Shown piece after piece: positions 12,521 through 26,100 of a stretch of DNA of 64,000 nucleotides. The stretch lies in contig NC_092467.1 of the NCBI RefSeq assembly GCF_047495875.1, positions 33,955,378-34,019,377 of the forward strand. The letters are read 5' to 3'. Each line of letters begins with the position of its first letter. Within the stretch, counting starts at the first letter, position 1. A model generated the notes under the pieces. It ran no database searches. It was not told the DNA's origin and saw only the letters and a list, made by a program, of their open reading frames with translations. Position numbers and translations under genes: made by a program. The DNA is from Pithys albifrons albifrons. Taxonomy: Eukaryota; Chordata; Aves; Passeriformes; Thamnophilidae.

Positions 12521-15399
12521 CCAACCACTGGATCATGTCCAACCTTTGAGTCCACCTTCCTGACAGCCCTTTGATCAAAGATGACCATAAAGTGAAATGC
12601 TCCTCTCCCCACCTGGACACGTTCACTTGAGCACTTGCAGACACCAAACCCCTCCCCTGCCTGGCACTGCCTGGCAGCTCTGGCTGCTCCTGCCCGGGCA
12701 GGTCTGTGGGGCAGCACCGACACGTGGCCCTCCCAGGTCAGAGCCAGAGAGACGTCAGGATGTGAAGCCTTAAACCACAGTGGGTGGGGAGGTGTGTCCC
12801 AGTGCCATCAGTGCCACGCTCCTGTTCTGCAGGGAGCCTTCCCTCTCCACCCCAGTGCTGCACACGTGCCACGCTGCAGATGGCTCAGCAGCCCTGGGCT
12901 GCCCCTCACTTGGGCAGCAGCAGCCAGGCAGGTGCTGCAGTGGGAACTCTCCAGCTGGCCAGCAGCAGCCAATGAGTTTTCTGAAGGAAAGCAGCAAAAT
13001 CCCAACACCAAACCCAGTAAGAAAGCACAAGGCAACATTGGCACTGCTCAAGAGCTAATTGGTACCTCGGAGAGCCATCTGCAGCTCACCATCTGGGCAG
13101 ACCTCGGAGGCATTTCAAGAAAGGTACGTTCAGCCCCACATGTACTGGGCAAGGCTCTTCCCTGGCCTCAGCACTACCACCCTGCCCCATGTGCTGGCAG
13201 GTGCCCTGGCACACCGTCATCAGCCTCCTTCCCTTGGAAGCAACTTCTCCAGATTCAGTAAATTAGAGAGTCTCCTTGACACTGATAGACAAGTTGTCAT
13301 GGAGCTGTTTCTCTAAGGGAGCTGCAGAAGGGCTCTGCCCACGTAGCTGGCTCATGACAAACAGCCTGGGGTGTTCATTTGCTTGCTTGCTGATTACTTT
13401 GCCCACTAATACCTTTGCTCTTCATACCTGCCCTGCTGTGGCTGTGCAGCACTGGGTCCAACACGCCGCAGGACAACAGCTGTTCTGACAGAAAGAAACT
13501 CAAACAGGCACCAAGATCAGAGACCTTCTGCAACAGAGTCTCTGTTCAGCAGACAGCAACACGAACATTCCCCAGCCCAGGAGGAACTTCTGCAGCACCT
13601 CCAGCCTCCCAGCAGCTCTCCTTCCCCACAGGGCAGTGCTGCCTCTGTCCCAGCTCAGGCAGCCAGCTGGGGCCAAGCCTCCCCCGGGGCATGGCCAATC
13701 TACATGGGTACTCACCACTGCTGTCCCTCATGCAAAGCCTGGCCTCTCAGGCAGTTGGGGATATTCCTTGCCCATAACCACTCACATAAATTTTCAAACT
13801 AGACAGATGCCCAGCTTAAAAGAAAGTTCATAAAACACTATATTAATAAGAATTAAATGTATTTCCAGAAAACATAAGCCTTGAGAAAATCCCAGTGGGC
13901 ACCTGGCTGCACTTCAGGAGGCCAACATCTTTTACATCATGTCTCTGTGACAAGATCTATCTGCCTTTCCTTAGCACACTGGTACAAAAACCCTGATAAA
14001 ATTCCACAGAAAATGATGGGAGAAAAATCACATTCAGAGTGGATTGGCTTTAGTGAATACCAGCCATTGGACCTGGAAGGTTGCTGAGACCACCTGGCTG
14101 CCAGCCCACAGTTCAGTCCAGAGCAGTGGGGGGGGACAGCCCAGGCATGAGCACAGGCTGACCCACAAATCCAGCCAGGGCTCTCCTCTGCCAAATGGGA
14201 TGAACTTATCATACTCACAGGCTGATAAACTGGGAATCTTATGGTTGGTTATTGCTGAAACAAGGTCATTCGAATCTCCCATCCATTACAGAATTCTGGC
14301 ATTTACATTTTAATAAGTTTTCCTCTTCCCTCCATGTTTCACGTGTGCAGATGGATCTGACACATGCTACTAACCACTTTTTTGTAGATGTAGGTTTGGT
14401 GGTTTTTTTTTTCCTTTTCAAGCAAGAAAGCTGCTCTAGGAAATCTAATGCATGAGTTGTGTGTCCTCCAACTTCCTCGGTGCCAAGTTCCCAAGCAAGA
14501 GCCATCAGGAAGCTTTCAACCGTATATGCTCAAGACAGAGATTTTACATATAAAATAGGACAGAAATCCCAACGCTGGCCCAGCCCAGCAGGGAGAGGGG
14601 AGGCTGTGGGCACTGCTGGCAGCACTGGCACGGCACCACCTCGCTGTTTGGCAGAGCTGTGGGAAGGGCAGGAGCCCGGAGCATCATGTGCAGCTGTGCA
14701 GCAGGAGGGCAGCGAGAGGGGCACCGGGGAGCAAGCTCAGGGCTCCCTCTAACTGCACAGCCTGCAGTGAAGCAGCAGCAGAGCCCTGGTCAGGCTGGCA
14801 CAGCCCCAGCCCAGCGCTGTGACTTCTCATCAGGGACCTCCCGCCAGAAGGAACCACTTCCAGCACCTTCGAATCTGAGCCCAGAACGTTCTGTCTTCAG
14901 TTACTGTATTTCCTTAACAAACACAGAAATTCAGAGGACGATTCCCTAACCAGTCTCAGCTCTTGCCAAGACATCCCAGCAATCCAAGTCAGGAATGTCC
15001 CCACCAGTCTCGTGCAAATGCACCTTCAGGCTGGTGCTTGAACATGAGCTGAGCTCACCTCTCCCTTTCCTGGGAGAACAGAGAGGGAAAGTGCTGGGAA
15101 GCAGGAACTGATCCCAGTTCTGTTGCTGCTCTGGGGATTACCTCAGAATGCAGCCCTGCTGTCTGGGTGATGATGGAGCAAACAGCGAGTGGGGATGCCT
15201 GGATGTGACTCCTGCAGGGACAGGCAGAGCAAACCCTGGGGCTCTGCTGGAAAGGGCTCTGGGCACCCAAATCTCAGCTGGAAATAGGCCAGAAAGGGTG
15301 TTCCAGAGACAGGAGTCCAGACAAGAGAGGAACACCTTTTTCTTTTGATCTACCACCAGCAGAGCACCAGACTGACTTCATGCTGCTGTTGTGTCGTAT

Positions 15400-15435
15400 C
15401 TTCCTCCTCCTCCTCCTTCTCCTCCTTCTCCTCCC
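15400..15435. repeat. Polypyrimidine (CTC/CTT)n tract
   Basis: An uninterrupted run of about 36 pyrimidines on the plus strand built from cctcct and cttct triplets. A homopurine-homopyrimidine tract with partial mirror symmetry such as this can adopt triplex DNA. Confidence 0.9.
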
Positions 15436-16596
15436 AGATGTGAGCAGGGAGGGGTCTCAGTCACCTCAAACATGTATCAGTGACATCCCACCTTGACTCC
15501 ACAGCTGAGACAGGATTTCCTACAGTCAGAAGCTGCTTGGGCATATCAAACTGAGCAAAATAGTAAGAGAAAATCACTTAAATGGCAGAAATTCCCTAGT
15601 TGGAGTCTCTGCTGGGTCTTATTACAGCCTCCATGTCTGAAGAGTTTTGTATTATCATGTTTTATAGAACGTTGGATAAAGGTGAAAACAGGAGAAACAG
15701 TGAGGAAAATGATAATAACCCCAGAAAAAATGACAAGCAGATTAATGATCAGACAACCGAGTGAGTTACAGATTTTAAATGGAAGTTTGGTTTAACTTCT
15801 CCTATTCTCCAGACTCACAGGTCACAGAATGTCTCTTGGGTTATCTGAAATATTTGATTGTTGAGTTTTCCAGAAAAAGACGAAAAATACTTAGTTCTAC
15901 ACTTATCCAAGAGATATTCTTTTACCTCCACAGTGAAAATGCAGAAGATGGAAACTGTGATTCAGTTCCAGTACAGCACAGCAGCCATTCCATCTCCCAC
16001 AGAATGGTAAAAGGGGTTTTGGCTCCATGAGCCATCCCACTGGAATGATGGGGCAGACGTGATGTGTCCATATCCAGTACTTTTGATGGATAGAAGTTAA
16101 TTAGAAGTTCTGAAACAATGAGACATACAATTTTTCAAATATGATTCATCCTGCATCTTCACTACTCTCCTGAGGGTCATTTTCATAGTAAATTAATCTC
16201 TCTAATGTCAGATTGAAGTTATCAGCAGTGACACTGTGGCCACAGTGGTGGCGGCAATCGTGGCTGTGCTGCAGAGGTGTGGGGGTGGTGCTGATGATAT
16301 TGAGCCTGACAACCCAAAAAATTCACTTAAAGTAACTCAAATGACATCAAATGCAACAGAGGCTCTTTCAGTCCATGGCTGTGTCTCTGTCCCTTCGTCC
16401 TGGAATGGACGGAGATAACGCCACTGAACTGCCCTGCTCCACTCCAGAGGTGCTGCTGGAAGTGCTGCAACAGGGACAGAATCCCCCATTCCTGCTGCCC
16501 CCAGCTGTGGGGACAGGATAACTATTCCTAGGACTCCCGATGGAGGGAGGGAAGGGAGGAGGGGGTACCAAACCAGCTGGCAAACCACCCCTGGAC

Positions 16597-16766
16597 CTGC
16601 CCTGCCCACGCTGCCTTCCCGTGGCTCCACAGCAGAGACGGGCACTGGCGCTGCTGAGTTAGGCACGATTGTCTGTAGCTTGTCTTCAAACACCAAGTGC
16701 TGCAGCCAGAGCTTCTGAGCTGTGTTCAGCTGGGCCATGTCAGCAGTCACAACATGCACTGTGAGC
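16597..16766 (-). other. Exon-like open segment, unidentified
   Basis: On the minus strand a good acceptor (pyrimidine-rich tract ending in ttttattttcccag) is followed from 16766 downward by an open frame. The frame includes an amphipathic, helix-like stretch MAQLNTAQKLWLQHLVFEDK. Possible donors lie at 16610/16609 (weak) or 16597/16596 (moderate). I recognise no family, no neighbouring exon was found, and it may be chance or the remnant of a retrocopy. Confidence 0.15.
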
Positions 16767-19700
16767 TGGGAAAATAAAATACAGTGGGTAGGTGTTCTGA
16801 CTCCTCAACAGCCTCTGCCTCAGAACCACCATTCTTTCATGGAGCTCTAAGCCATACCCTGAATAAATCCTGGAAGTAATTTTGCCTGCTGCCTCCTTGC
16901 AAGCAGGTTACATAATATTTAATATTTTTCTTGGCAAGATGAACTTCAGAACTGGGTTGAGGCACCCTTATTTTGTATGACATCAAAATTCTACATTTGA
17001 CCAAATTTTCCTTTTTTTGGCAAGTACTCGTGGCAGGAAATTCATTAGCCAGGATTTGCAAAACTGGAGGGAAAAAATCAATATTAGCACAGGTAGAGCA
17101 AATTCATTTGCTGATTAATGCAGGGATTGCTGGTGTTTTCTTTACCTCTAGTTATCACTGGCAATACACAGGATGTGGCCACTGTTGAACCTCAAAGCCT
17201 TCGGCATCACTCACAAACCAGGCTGAAACCATGGCCAGGCTGGGACTTCACTAAGGCCAGGGAGGCGTTTTGCCAAAGAATCCAATTTTAACACCCATTA
17301 AAAATATATGACAGTTGCAAATAAGACATGTGACATTTTCCCCCCTGCATTTCCTGTTTGAGTGGCAGGCTGTGTCCCATTCTCCCCAGTTCTCACCTCT
17401 CCCAGGGGCAGCAGCACAGGATCCCTGCAGATCTCTCATGGTCTGCCTTGGTCAGATGTGGGACCTCCCTGGGCAGCTCAGTGTAGCCCTGAGCTCCTGT
17501 TTCCCTGCTCAGTCACCTGTGCCCCCCACAGCCACAGAGACTGCAGCCCTGGGGTCAGCACCGTGCTCTGGCAGGGGTGGGGATGTGTCCATGTGGTGTT
17601 ATGAACCTGCCAAGTCAGTGAATAGACAGAGGTGCTGGGGGTCCAGCCAGTTCCCCTTGCAGGAGTTTATTTTATCAGGCTCCTGCTGGCAGGGTTGGCA
17701 GTGCCACGTCAGAGACTCCATCTCCCTCCTGGTCTGAAAGGGTGATGCCAGGAAGGCAGTGGAGCACCAGCACCATGATCACACATGCAGAGATATTTCC
17801 ACATTCAGTGCCAGAAACTTCCTGGCAGCAAATGCCCAGTGGACAAAACATGAGCAAACCCAACCTCTCCCTGTACCAATGTGCTGCCCCTCAATGTGGG
17901 GCTCAGCAAGATCTGATCTAAATGAACACTAACTGAGACATTGTGCCTGTGTGGGGACACTTATTCAAAGCTAAAATTCTCATTTGCCTTAATTCTCTTA
18001 TGAATTGTAGTGCAGTAAAGTGGCAGCTTTCAGCCTTCATAGGATTTGGGGATACCCAAGAGCTGTTGGGACGGAGCTGAGCCCCCCAAAGCTGCACGTT
18101 GCTGTGGGCAACCAGCTTCTCTTGGATTTGCTTTCTGAGCAAGCCCCAGGGCTCCTGAAACAGAGCCTGGAAAAGGGCTGGCTGAGGCAGAGGAAAGCCA
18201 CAGTAGTGCTGCAGGGCAGGAAGATGAGGTGAGGTGGCACCAGGTCCGTAGGCAGTGGGCAGCAGGTGGCAGACAGACAGCAGAGGGTAGCGGGCAATGG
18301 GCATCCTGAGGAAGCCACATGCCCGCAGGGATCTGTCCTGAGCTCCACTGCTGCTCCTGGAGGACTAACTGAGCCATCCTCAAACAGGAGCATCACCTCC
18401 CTGAGTGCACTGTGTGACCCTGGACCAAGGGGCACGAGGAGCCCACAAACAGACAGGTGGTCAGAGCCCTCACCTGCACAGCACCCTGGGGCTGGGGAGC
18501 AGAGCACTCTGTGCCTGCCAAGGGCAGCAGGAGCACAGCAAAAGGGAACATCGGGACAAAATCCTGGCAGGCCAGAAGGATGCTGGGACTGCAGAGCAAT
18601 GCAGCCAGAATGATCCTATGAGCCTGGAAAGCACTAACAGAGAAGCTGCCTGAAACACAGAGCTGTGGTGCAGCCTCTGCTGTTTATAAAGGTTTGCACT
18701 TCCCAAAGGGCTTTACTCGGGGTGATCCCACACCCCAAGGCAGGATCACCCTCCCTCTGTTCTGCTGAGCACACAGCCCTGAATGAATTATTGAACTCCT
18801 CATTTGCTGCACCCTGGGTAACAGCAATCTGTGTGCTGAGAGGACAACCTGCCAATTCCTCAGTTTCTGTGTGTCTATTAATGTGGCACACTGAGCACAC
18901 ACACATCAACAGCCCACAGAAACCCTGTGTGCTGTACATCATGCAAAGCAGAGAATTGTTACAAAGAGGGCTTCCCCCATTTGTTACCAGGTTCAATTAC
19001 TGCGCCACTTAACCTCTTTTACTGCTCTGGTCCTTCCTGCTCCACATGAAAGCTTTATTGCCAGCATACAATGATAAAAATATCAGCTAAAGCCTGAGAC
19101 TGCTGAAGAGTTTTGGTTTCAGAGCTGAAGTAGAGGAGCACAGCAAGAGTTACTGAATGGGAAGGAAGTCAAGATGCACCGTGCTGGTGGTGATACATCT
19201 TCAATGCCATTGCAGAGGACAAATTAACTCCCAAATTTAGCTGAAAGTGAAACTTTTGACCTAGCTTGTCTGATACCAGCACAACACAGAGAGGTTCAGC
19301 ATGCCCAGGTCCCCCAGCACTGCACAGGCAGCTCAGTAGGAGGTTCTATTTTTGTTTGTATTTGCCTTAAACATCACACATATTCAAATGGCTGGTAGAA
19401 AATATGGCCACATCTAATTTGTTTCCAGGAATCAAACAATAACTTTCATGCATGCATCAGGAAGCAAGACTGCCCAGGGCACCTCCTTCTCCTGCCCACA
19501 GCATATGAACCCACACCCCCAGTATCACCACACCCCCCCCAAAAGCCACTACAGGGGCCCCAGGGAAGGGTCAGCCCCAGGCTGGTTTTGTTATCAGGTG
19601 CAGTTGGGCAATTAAACACATCAGACATCAGCACCACTTGAATCATACTAGTTTGGAACAGTCACTATGGCTTGGTCCTACATAAAAAAAAGCATGGAAA

Positions 19701-22100
19701 AACTTCAGCAGACTCAAAGTAGCACCAAAATTTCAATCTGATTTTGTGACCTACATGCTGTTCCTTGATTCTCTTATAGACTTATTCTTCCAGAGATCTA
19801 AACTGGCATTTAATGAAGTGCATTCAAGGGAAGCAGTCAGGAGGGACTGGGAGACGTGACTAACCTGGGATGTGCAAAGCACAGCTGACACATGGGATTG
19901 CTCATGTATGTCATGCCAATGGCACATGCAGGAGTCCTGCTGGATTGTAGCAACACACTGAACCCACCTGTCCAGAGCAGGCTGCTCCTAAGGCTGCTCT
20001 GAGCAAGGATGTGCTGCACGAGCTACCCCAGCCTAACAAGGCACAGCCCACACAAATGCACCAAAACTTGTTCCTTAATTTGAAAGGGAAATGCATTCAG
20101 TGAGATACAGAGGCATGTCATCAGGAGTTAGGAAAACTATTCACAAAAGATCAAATTTTTCAGTATACTTACTCAGTCACACTCTGTCTTTACTTATAGA
20201 GAAGAGAAAGATCTACGGATTTGTTCGACACTTCACTTTTCACAGAATAACATAATAAGTGAATTGATAAGTAATGAAAGCATTAACTGTCATGTAAAGA
20301 TTATGGTTCTTATAATTTAAGGTTTATTTCTCTGTCCCTGTGAATAATGTTAAGATTTCTTAAGATTTCTCTCATGAATACCCAAGCAGTGACTGATAAC
20401 ATGAGGACAACTGCTCTGGTTGGCCAAAGCAATTCATTACTAACCATGTCATTAAATCTAAATTTTGTAACTACCTTAAGTGACCTTAAGTGCTAAGCAA
20501 GAAGGTAATGTTTAGGTGTGGTTAGAATAAACATGCATAAAAGTATCCCCAAACCAGATTACCCATACAAACAAAAAAAAAATCAGAACTCATTGGAGTA
20601 ATACTGAGATGCAAAGCTGCATTCATTTTTTGTGGCGTGTTCTGTGATGGGCTCTAATAAAGGTGTGATTACATCCAGAAATATGAATTTATAGTTCTCA
20701 TTTCTTGATAAAACAGCCAGGAAGGCATTAATAACAACTGAGGATCCATCAAAATCAGAAATGCTTTCTGAAATGGGGATAATTGAGAAACAGAAAACTC
20801 AACGCCTACAACAAATAGTTCTTAAGGGAGAGCCATTATTTCTGAAATGTGTTGACTGTTATCTAATTAAATAGAGGAAAACATCTCAGTGGCTGGACTC
20901 CCAGAACCCACTGCAGTTGCTGTTCAGAAGTGCTCATTAGCGAGAGGAGCCGTGTTGTGTTGGCACAGCTTGTGTGCCATTGGGAGCAGCTCAGTGGGAC
21001 TCAGTGACATCCACCCCTTGGGAGACAACAGGCATTTCCAAGGGGAGCAAAACCTGGAGACTTCAGGGCTGCATAACCAGCCCAGCCATTTAACAGGGAT
21101 TGTTTCTCTCGCTCCCATTGGAGTGGCTGTGGAATACATTACTCACTGTTTGCACGGGTTGCTTGACTGTGCTCAGTGATGTCCCGGACGTCTGGGTGTG
21201 CCCAGTAATGACAGCAATGGCCACCCTGTCCCCTGCTCTGCCAGGCAACGTTCCACCAGTTCACACAACAACCTCTGACAGCCCTGGCTGTAGCTGGGGC
21301 TAGTGAGAGATTAGGGGGGCCCTGACAACAGGAAAGTGCTGCTCAAATTTAAGTCAGGTCAGCAGTAATTGCTCTGTGCTGATCACCAGGCTCCTCCCAG
21401 CAAAGCCAAGTCTGTGTCCTGCCCCCTGTGCCTGCCCCTGTGCTCTGCACAGGCAGAGCTGCAGCCACATCCTGAGGAACCAGGCTCTGATGTAACACCA
21501 TTCCTGCCTGGTTTGCCAGTCCAAGCTTCTCATTTTCCTGTCTGCTCATTTTCAGCATCACAGCTCTGTTTAACCTGACCCCACAACAGCAAACCACCGT
21601 TCCAGACACTGCCCAGCACCACCATTCCCACCGAATCCACACAACGATCACCTGAATTCTTGGGAATCCAAACTCATTCAATGCCCCTCGAAGATTCAGT
21701 TAGTCAAGGTGGTGCAATATGTGATCTACAGGATGTGACTGATGTTGAATTGACTACAAGATAATTAGATGCTAATGTCACCTTTGTGTCAGGATGACAG
21801 GAATGTCACCCTCTGCCACATCTGTGTAATTTCTGAGTGACTGTGGTGTCACTTTGGAGGTTGTTTAAGGTACCTGATGACAGGATTGCAGGGTTGCCCA
21901 GGCAGGGTGGGCTGTTTGGGTATGAGCAGACCCCACAATTGCTGGAGGGGCGTCTGTCTCACCTACCATGTCACCAAGCCAACAGCCAGGGGTGAGGGCA
22001 TGAATTCTGGCCTCAAACATCTTAGTTAATTGTCCCCCTGAAGAAAGAGAGCACAACCTGGGATATTCTTCTACAGTGCCTATTTAGAAGCCAAACAAAC

Positions 22101-22510
22101 ACAGAAATAGAATCCCAGACTGGTTTGTGTAGAAAGCAGCCTCAAAGCTCATCTCATTCCACCCCCTGCCCTGGGCAGGGACACCTCCCACCAGCCCAGG
22201 GTGCTCCAAGCCCTGTCCAGCCTGGCCTGGGACACTCCCAGGGATGGGACAGTCACAGCTTCTCTGGACAAATTGTGCCAGGGCCTGCCCACCCTCATAG
22301 GGAAGAACTTTTTCCTAATCTCCCATCTCAGTGTACTCTCTGTTGGTGTGCAGCCAGTCCCCCTTGTCCTGCCCCTCCAGGCCCTTGTAAATAGTCTCTT
22401 TCCATCTCTTTTGTCAGCTCCCTTCAGGTGGTGGAAGGCCACAACCAGGTGCTGCAGCCCCAGAACCCCAACACCAGCCCCAGCCAGGGGGAAACAGGAA
22501 AGCCCAGAGA
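22101..22510 (-). mobile_element. CR1 LINE 3' fragment, antisense
   Basis: The CR1 blocks agaatcccagactggtttg, gggcagggacacctcccacc, gggacagtcacagcttctct and ggaagaactttttcctaatc occur in the antisense order. The distal part resembles the gtggaaggccac region near the older end of the 3' consensus. Confidence 0.9.
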
Positions 22511-24711
22511 GCAATGACCATCTGGTGTGACAAGGAGAGGCTGTGCACAAGGAATTCCACACCATCTGCATGGAACTCATGTGGATAATTCCATTTCTGA
22601 CTCCTCAGAGAAGCAGCTCAGCATTGCAAGACTGCAATAAAAGCCTTCAATGGCCTCTGCAGCATCTGAACCAAGGCCAGCTCTCACCCCAGACAATGTA
22701 ATGAGAGGGTAAATGAGAGTTCAGCACCCACCACGCATCCATCCCTCCTGCTTTTATGAGATCCAATATGGAAAAACTGTTCTTGTCTCTACCCAAACCC
22801 AAAGCCATTTTAATCTCAGTTGGATGTTATCAGCCATGCTGTACCTATCGGCTCTTTGACACAGAATCAAAGAAAATACTCAAAATAAAAGTAGGCAGAA
22901 TACTATGAGAGAGGAAGAGGTTATCTCTAAAATATTATTAATTTTAAACACACAAAGATACTTCAGAATCCCCTTTCTTTTTTTTTAAATAAAGAGTTGT
23001 TGCAGAGAGATGTCCAATTCAGAGAAAAGACCATCAGGAGGAAGGAGTCCCATGGCCTACAACAGACCCATTCCCACCTCCACTGGCCTTCAATTTAATT
23101 GGAAAGTCAATATTGGTCTTGGTGTTTTAATTATACTCTGGAAAGTTTCTTAGTTAGGGACATTCAGAAGGGATATGGGCACTCAGGAGTGCCAGGGGCA
23201 TTTAGAAGTGCAGACAATCTCTGGCTTGAACAAACCATTTTCCTGTGCTCTGTGAGATCTGGGCACATAACCCCTGATGTTTCAATGCCTTGTACTGGGA
23301 ATGCTACAGACAACCCCGTACTGAAAGTGCAGCTTTTGAGGCACCAAATGGTTGAATTCTGACCAGTAGAGGTCAAGAAAATTAACGTTTTTCTTTTTGC
23401 AGCTGTGCCAGGAGTTGACTCAGAGTTCAGCACTGCCTTCCCCAGCACAGACACAGCTCCTCTCACACCTCCCGCTCCCAGGGACGTGGCCTGTGCCTGC
23501 AAACTCCATTTATCCAGGCGAGTGACCAGTTAGGGACATAATTGCCACTTTATATTCACTCTCAGCTGGAGCTTCTGAGTGCTGGGCATGTTCAGAGGCT
23601 TGACACTAAAACATGCAGAGCAGTGCATTAAGGCATCAAAAAGGGTAACTTAAAAGTCATTGCCATGGCTACATGACAACTTATTTTGCAGTATAATATA
23701 TTCTATGAAATATGTATGATCCTATCTAATACATACCATTTGTTTTTAGCATTTCATTTCTGATAATAGCCTTTTAATGATAATCATGGTCTTTTAATGA
23801 TTGTAATAATTAGACTCTTATAAATCAACATGTTTTATGTTAAATATGATGAAATCCTTTAAAAATATTTATTTTCCTCTGCACTTTAAAAGGTGCTTTG
23901 CTCTTTTGCAGTGTCTGGAATCTCTTGAGAGCCACATTAAAAAGTCTTCCTGAAGGCTCATTTCCCTCCCTGGCTGCCAAGGGCTCCTCATGCCTCTTTC
24001 TTCTTCCCTTAAGGATGTGATAAAGAGGAAAAAATCAAACATCAATTGTTTGCATCTAAAGTGTAATTGATCACATTCTTCATCTTTTTATTAACCAGAA
24101 ACCATTACAGGACTAAATCTTGGCAATGAATTTGTAAACAAGGGGCTCAGAACATCAACATAGCACTGAAGTTGCTCCATACCCATCAGCTCCCAGCCTT
24201 GTCAGCTCCAGGGTGCCCCTAACATCAACAATAGCTCTTTGTAGAATTTGCTGCTTTTTTTTTTTTTATCAGAGCCAATATTAGGCAGCTTTGTGGCCTA
24301 CAACTTCCCCTTTCTCTGAAAAACACACATCCTTTTGTCTTTCTTGGTAAAAAATATTGACAGCTTTCAGTAGGGTCTTATATCCAGAAGGGAAACCTCA
24401 TCATTCATTCAGTCTTGCACGGCACCAGATTACACAAGGAGGTTTAATTAGACAGCTAACACTTATTCAGCTATTTCAACATGACTGCATTAGACCTTTA
24501 TTAAGGACAGGACTGGGAAGAGAGAGAATTATTTGTATTTCTTTTTACTTTTTCCTAATTTTAAAGGGAAAAGCAGATGCTGTGAAAGTGTTTCCACTTA
24601 TCTGCCCACTGATATGGATCTGACCCATCTCCTCTGTTGGTTACAGAAAAGTAAGATTAGTACTTTTCCGAATAAATAGGAGATTCAGCAAAAAGTTTGA
24701 AGTGGGCAGCT
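22511..24711. other. Intergenic, nothing recognised
   Basis: AT-rich DNA with several homopolymer A and T runs (around 22980 and 24250). No exon or repeat family was identified. Confidence 0.5.
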
Positions 24712-26100
24712 CTGTGCCTCATGCCTCCCCTGCTGCCTGTACCCCTGGAGCCTGCCCTGCACCCCTGGATCCTCCCCTGCTGCCTGTACCCCTGGAGCCT
24801 GCCCTGCATCCCTGGATCCTCCCCTGCTGCCTGTACCCCTGGAGCCTGCCCTGTACCCCTGGAGCCTGCCCTGTACCCCTGGATCCTCCCCTGCTGCCTG
24901 TACCCCTGGAGCCTGCCCTGTACTCCTGGATCCTCCCCTGCTGCCTGTACCCCTTGAGCCTGCCCTGCATCCCTGGATCCTCCCCTGCTGCCTGTACCCC
25001 TGGAGCCTGCCCTGTACTCCTGGATCCTCCCCTGCTGCCTGTACCCCTGGAGCCTGCCCTGCATCCCTGGATCCTCCCCTGCTGCCTGTACCCCTGGAGC
25101 CTGCCCTGCATCCCTGGATCCTCCCCTGCTGCCTGTACCCCTGGAGCCTGCCCTGTACCCCTGGAGCCTGCCCTGTACCCCTGGATCCTCCCCTGCTGCC
25201 TGTACCCCTGGAGCCTGCCCTGTACCCCTGGAGCCTGCCCTGTACCCCTGGATCCTCCCCTGCTGCCTGTACCCCTGGAGCCTGCCCTGTACTCCTGGAT
25301 CCTCCCCTGCTGCCTGTACCCCTTGAGCCTGCCCTGCATCCCTGGATCCTCCCCTGCTGCCTGTACCCCTGGAGCCTGCCCTGTACTCCTGGATCCTCCC
25401 CTGCTGCCTGTACCCCTGGAGCCTGCCCTGCATCCCTGGATCCTCCCCTGCTGCCTGTACCCCTGGAGCCTGCCCTGCATCCCTGGATCCTCCCCTGCTG
25501 CCTGTACCCCTGGAGCCTGCCCTGTACCCCTGGAGCCTGCCCTGTACCCCTGGATCCTCCCCTGCTGCCTGTACCCCTGGAGCCTGCCCTGTACTCCTGG
25601 ATCCTCCCCTGCTGCCTGTACCCCTGGAGCCTGCCCTGTACTCCTGGATCCTCCCCTGCTGCCTGTACCCCTGGAGCCTGCCCTGCATCCCTGGATCCTC
25701 CCCTGCTGCCTGTACCCCTAGAGCCTGCCCTGTACCCCTGGAGCCTGCCCTGCATCCCTGGATCCTCCCCTGCTGCCTGTACCCCTGGAGCCTGCCCTGT
25801 ACCCCCGGATCCTCCCCTGCTGCCTGTACCCCTGGAGCCTGCCCTGTACTCCTGGATCCTCCCCTGCTGCCTGTACCCCTGGAGCCTGCCCTGCATCCCT
25901 GGATCCTCCCCTGCTGCCTGTACCCCTGGATCCTCCCCTGCTGCCTGTACCCCTGGAGCCTGCCCTGTACCCCCGGATCCTCCCCTGCTGCCTGTGCCCC
26001 TGTGGAACCTGCCCTGCACCCCCTGGATCCTCCCCTGCTGCCTGTGCCCCTGTGGAACCTGCCCTGCACCCCTGCCCTGCACCCCCTGGTTCCTGCCCTG
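24712..26100. repeat. 47-bp minisatellite with 369-bp higher-order repeat
   Basis: The array is made of a 47-bp unit (for example starts at 24733 and 24780) formed from a 20-bp module, ctgtacccctggagcctgcc, and a 27-bp module ending gatcctcccctg. Extra copies of the 20-bp module occur in places. A block marked by the rare variant ccttgagcc at 24952 reappears at 25321, and the sequence after each marker is the same for at least 200 bp, giving a 369-bp higher-order period. The right end decays into longer variants (cctgtggaacc). The unit contains no stop in several frames on either strand, which produces long spurious open frames of up to 503 codons. Confidence 0.97.

Larger units (their letters stand above)
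12521..22100. other. Intergenic, one weak exon-like segment
   Basis: No gene could be assigned across this 9.6-kb stretch. It holds a polypyrimidine tract (15400-15435) and one minus-strand exon-like segment (16597-16766), listed separately. The many open frames of 60-208 codons on both strands overlap one another and lack splice context or known motifs. Confidence 0.5.

Noticed and set aside
12635..13261. 208-codon plus-strand open frame
   Set aside because: It overlaps frames of similar length on the other strand, has no recognisable domain or exon signals, and its composition is unremarkable.
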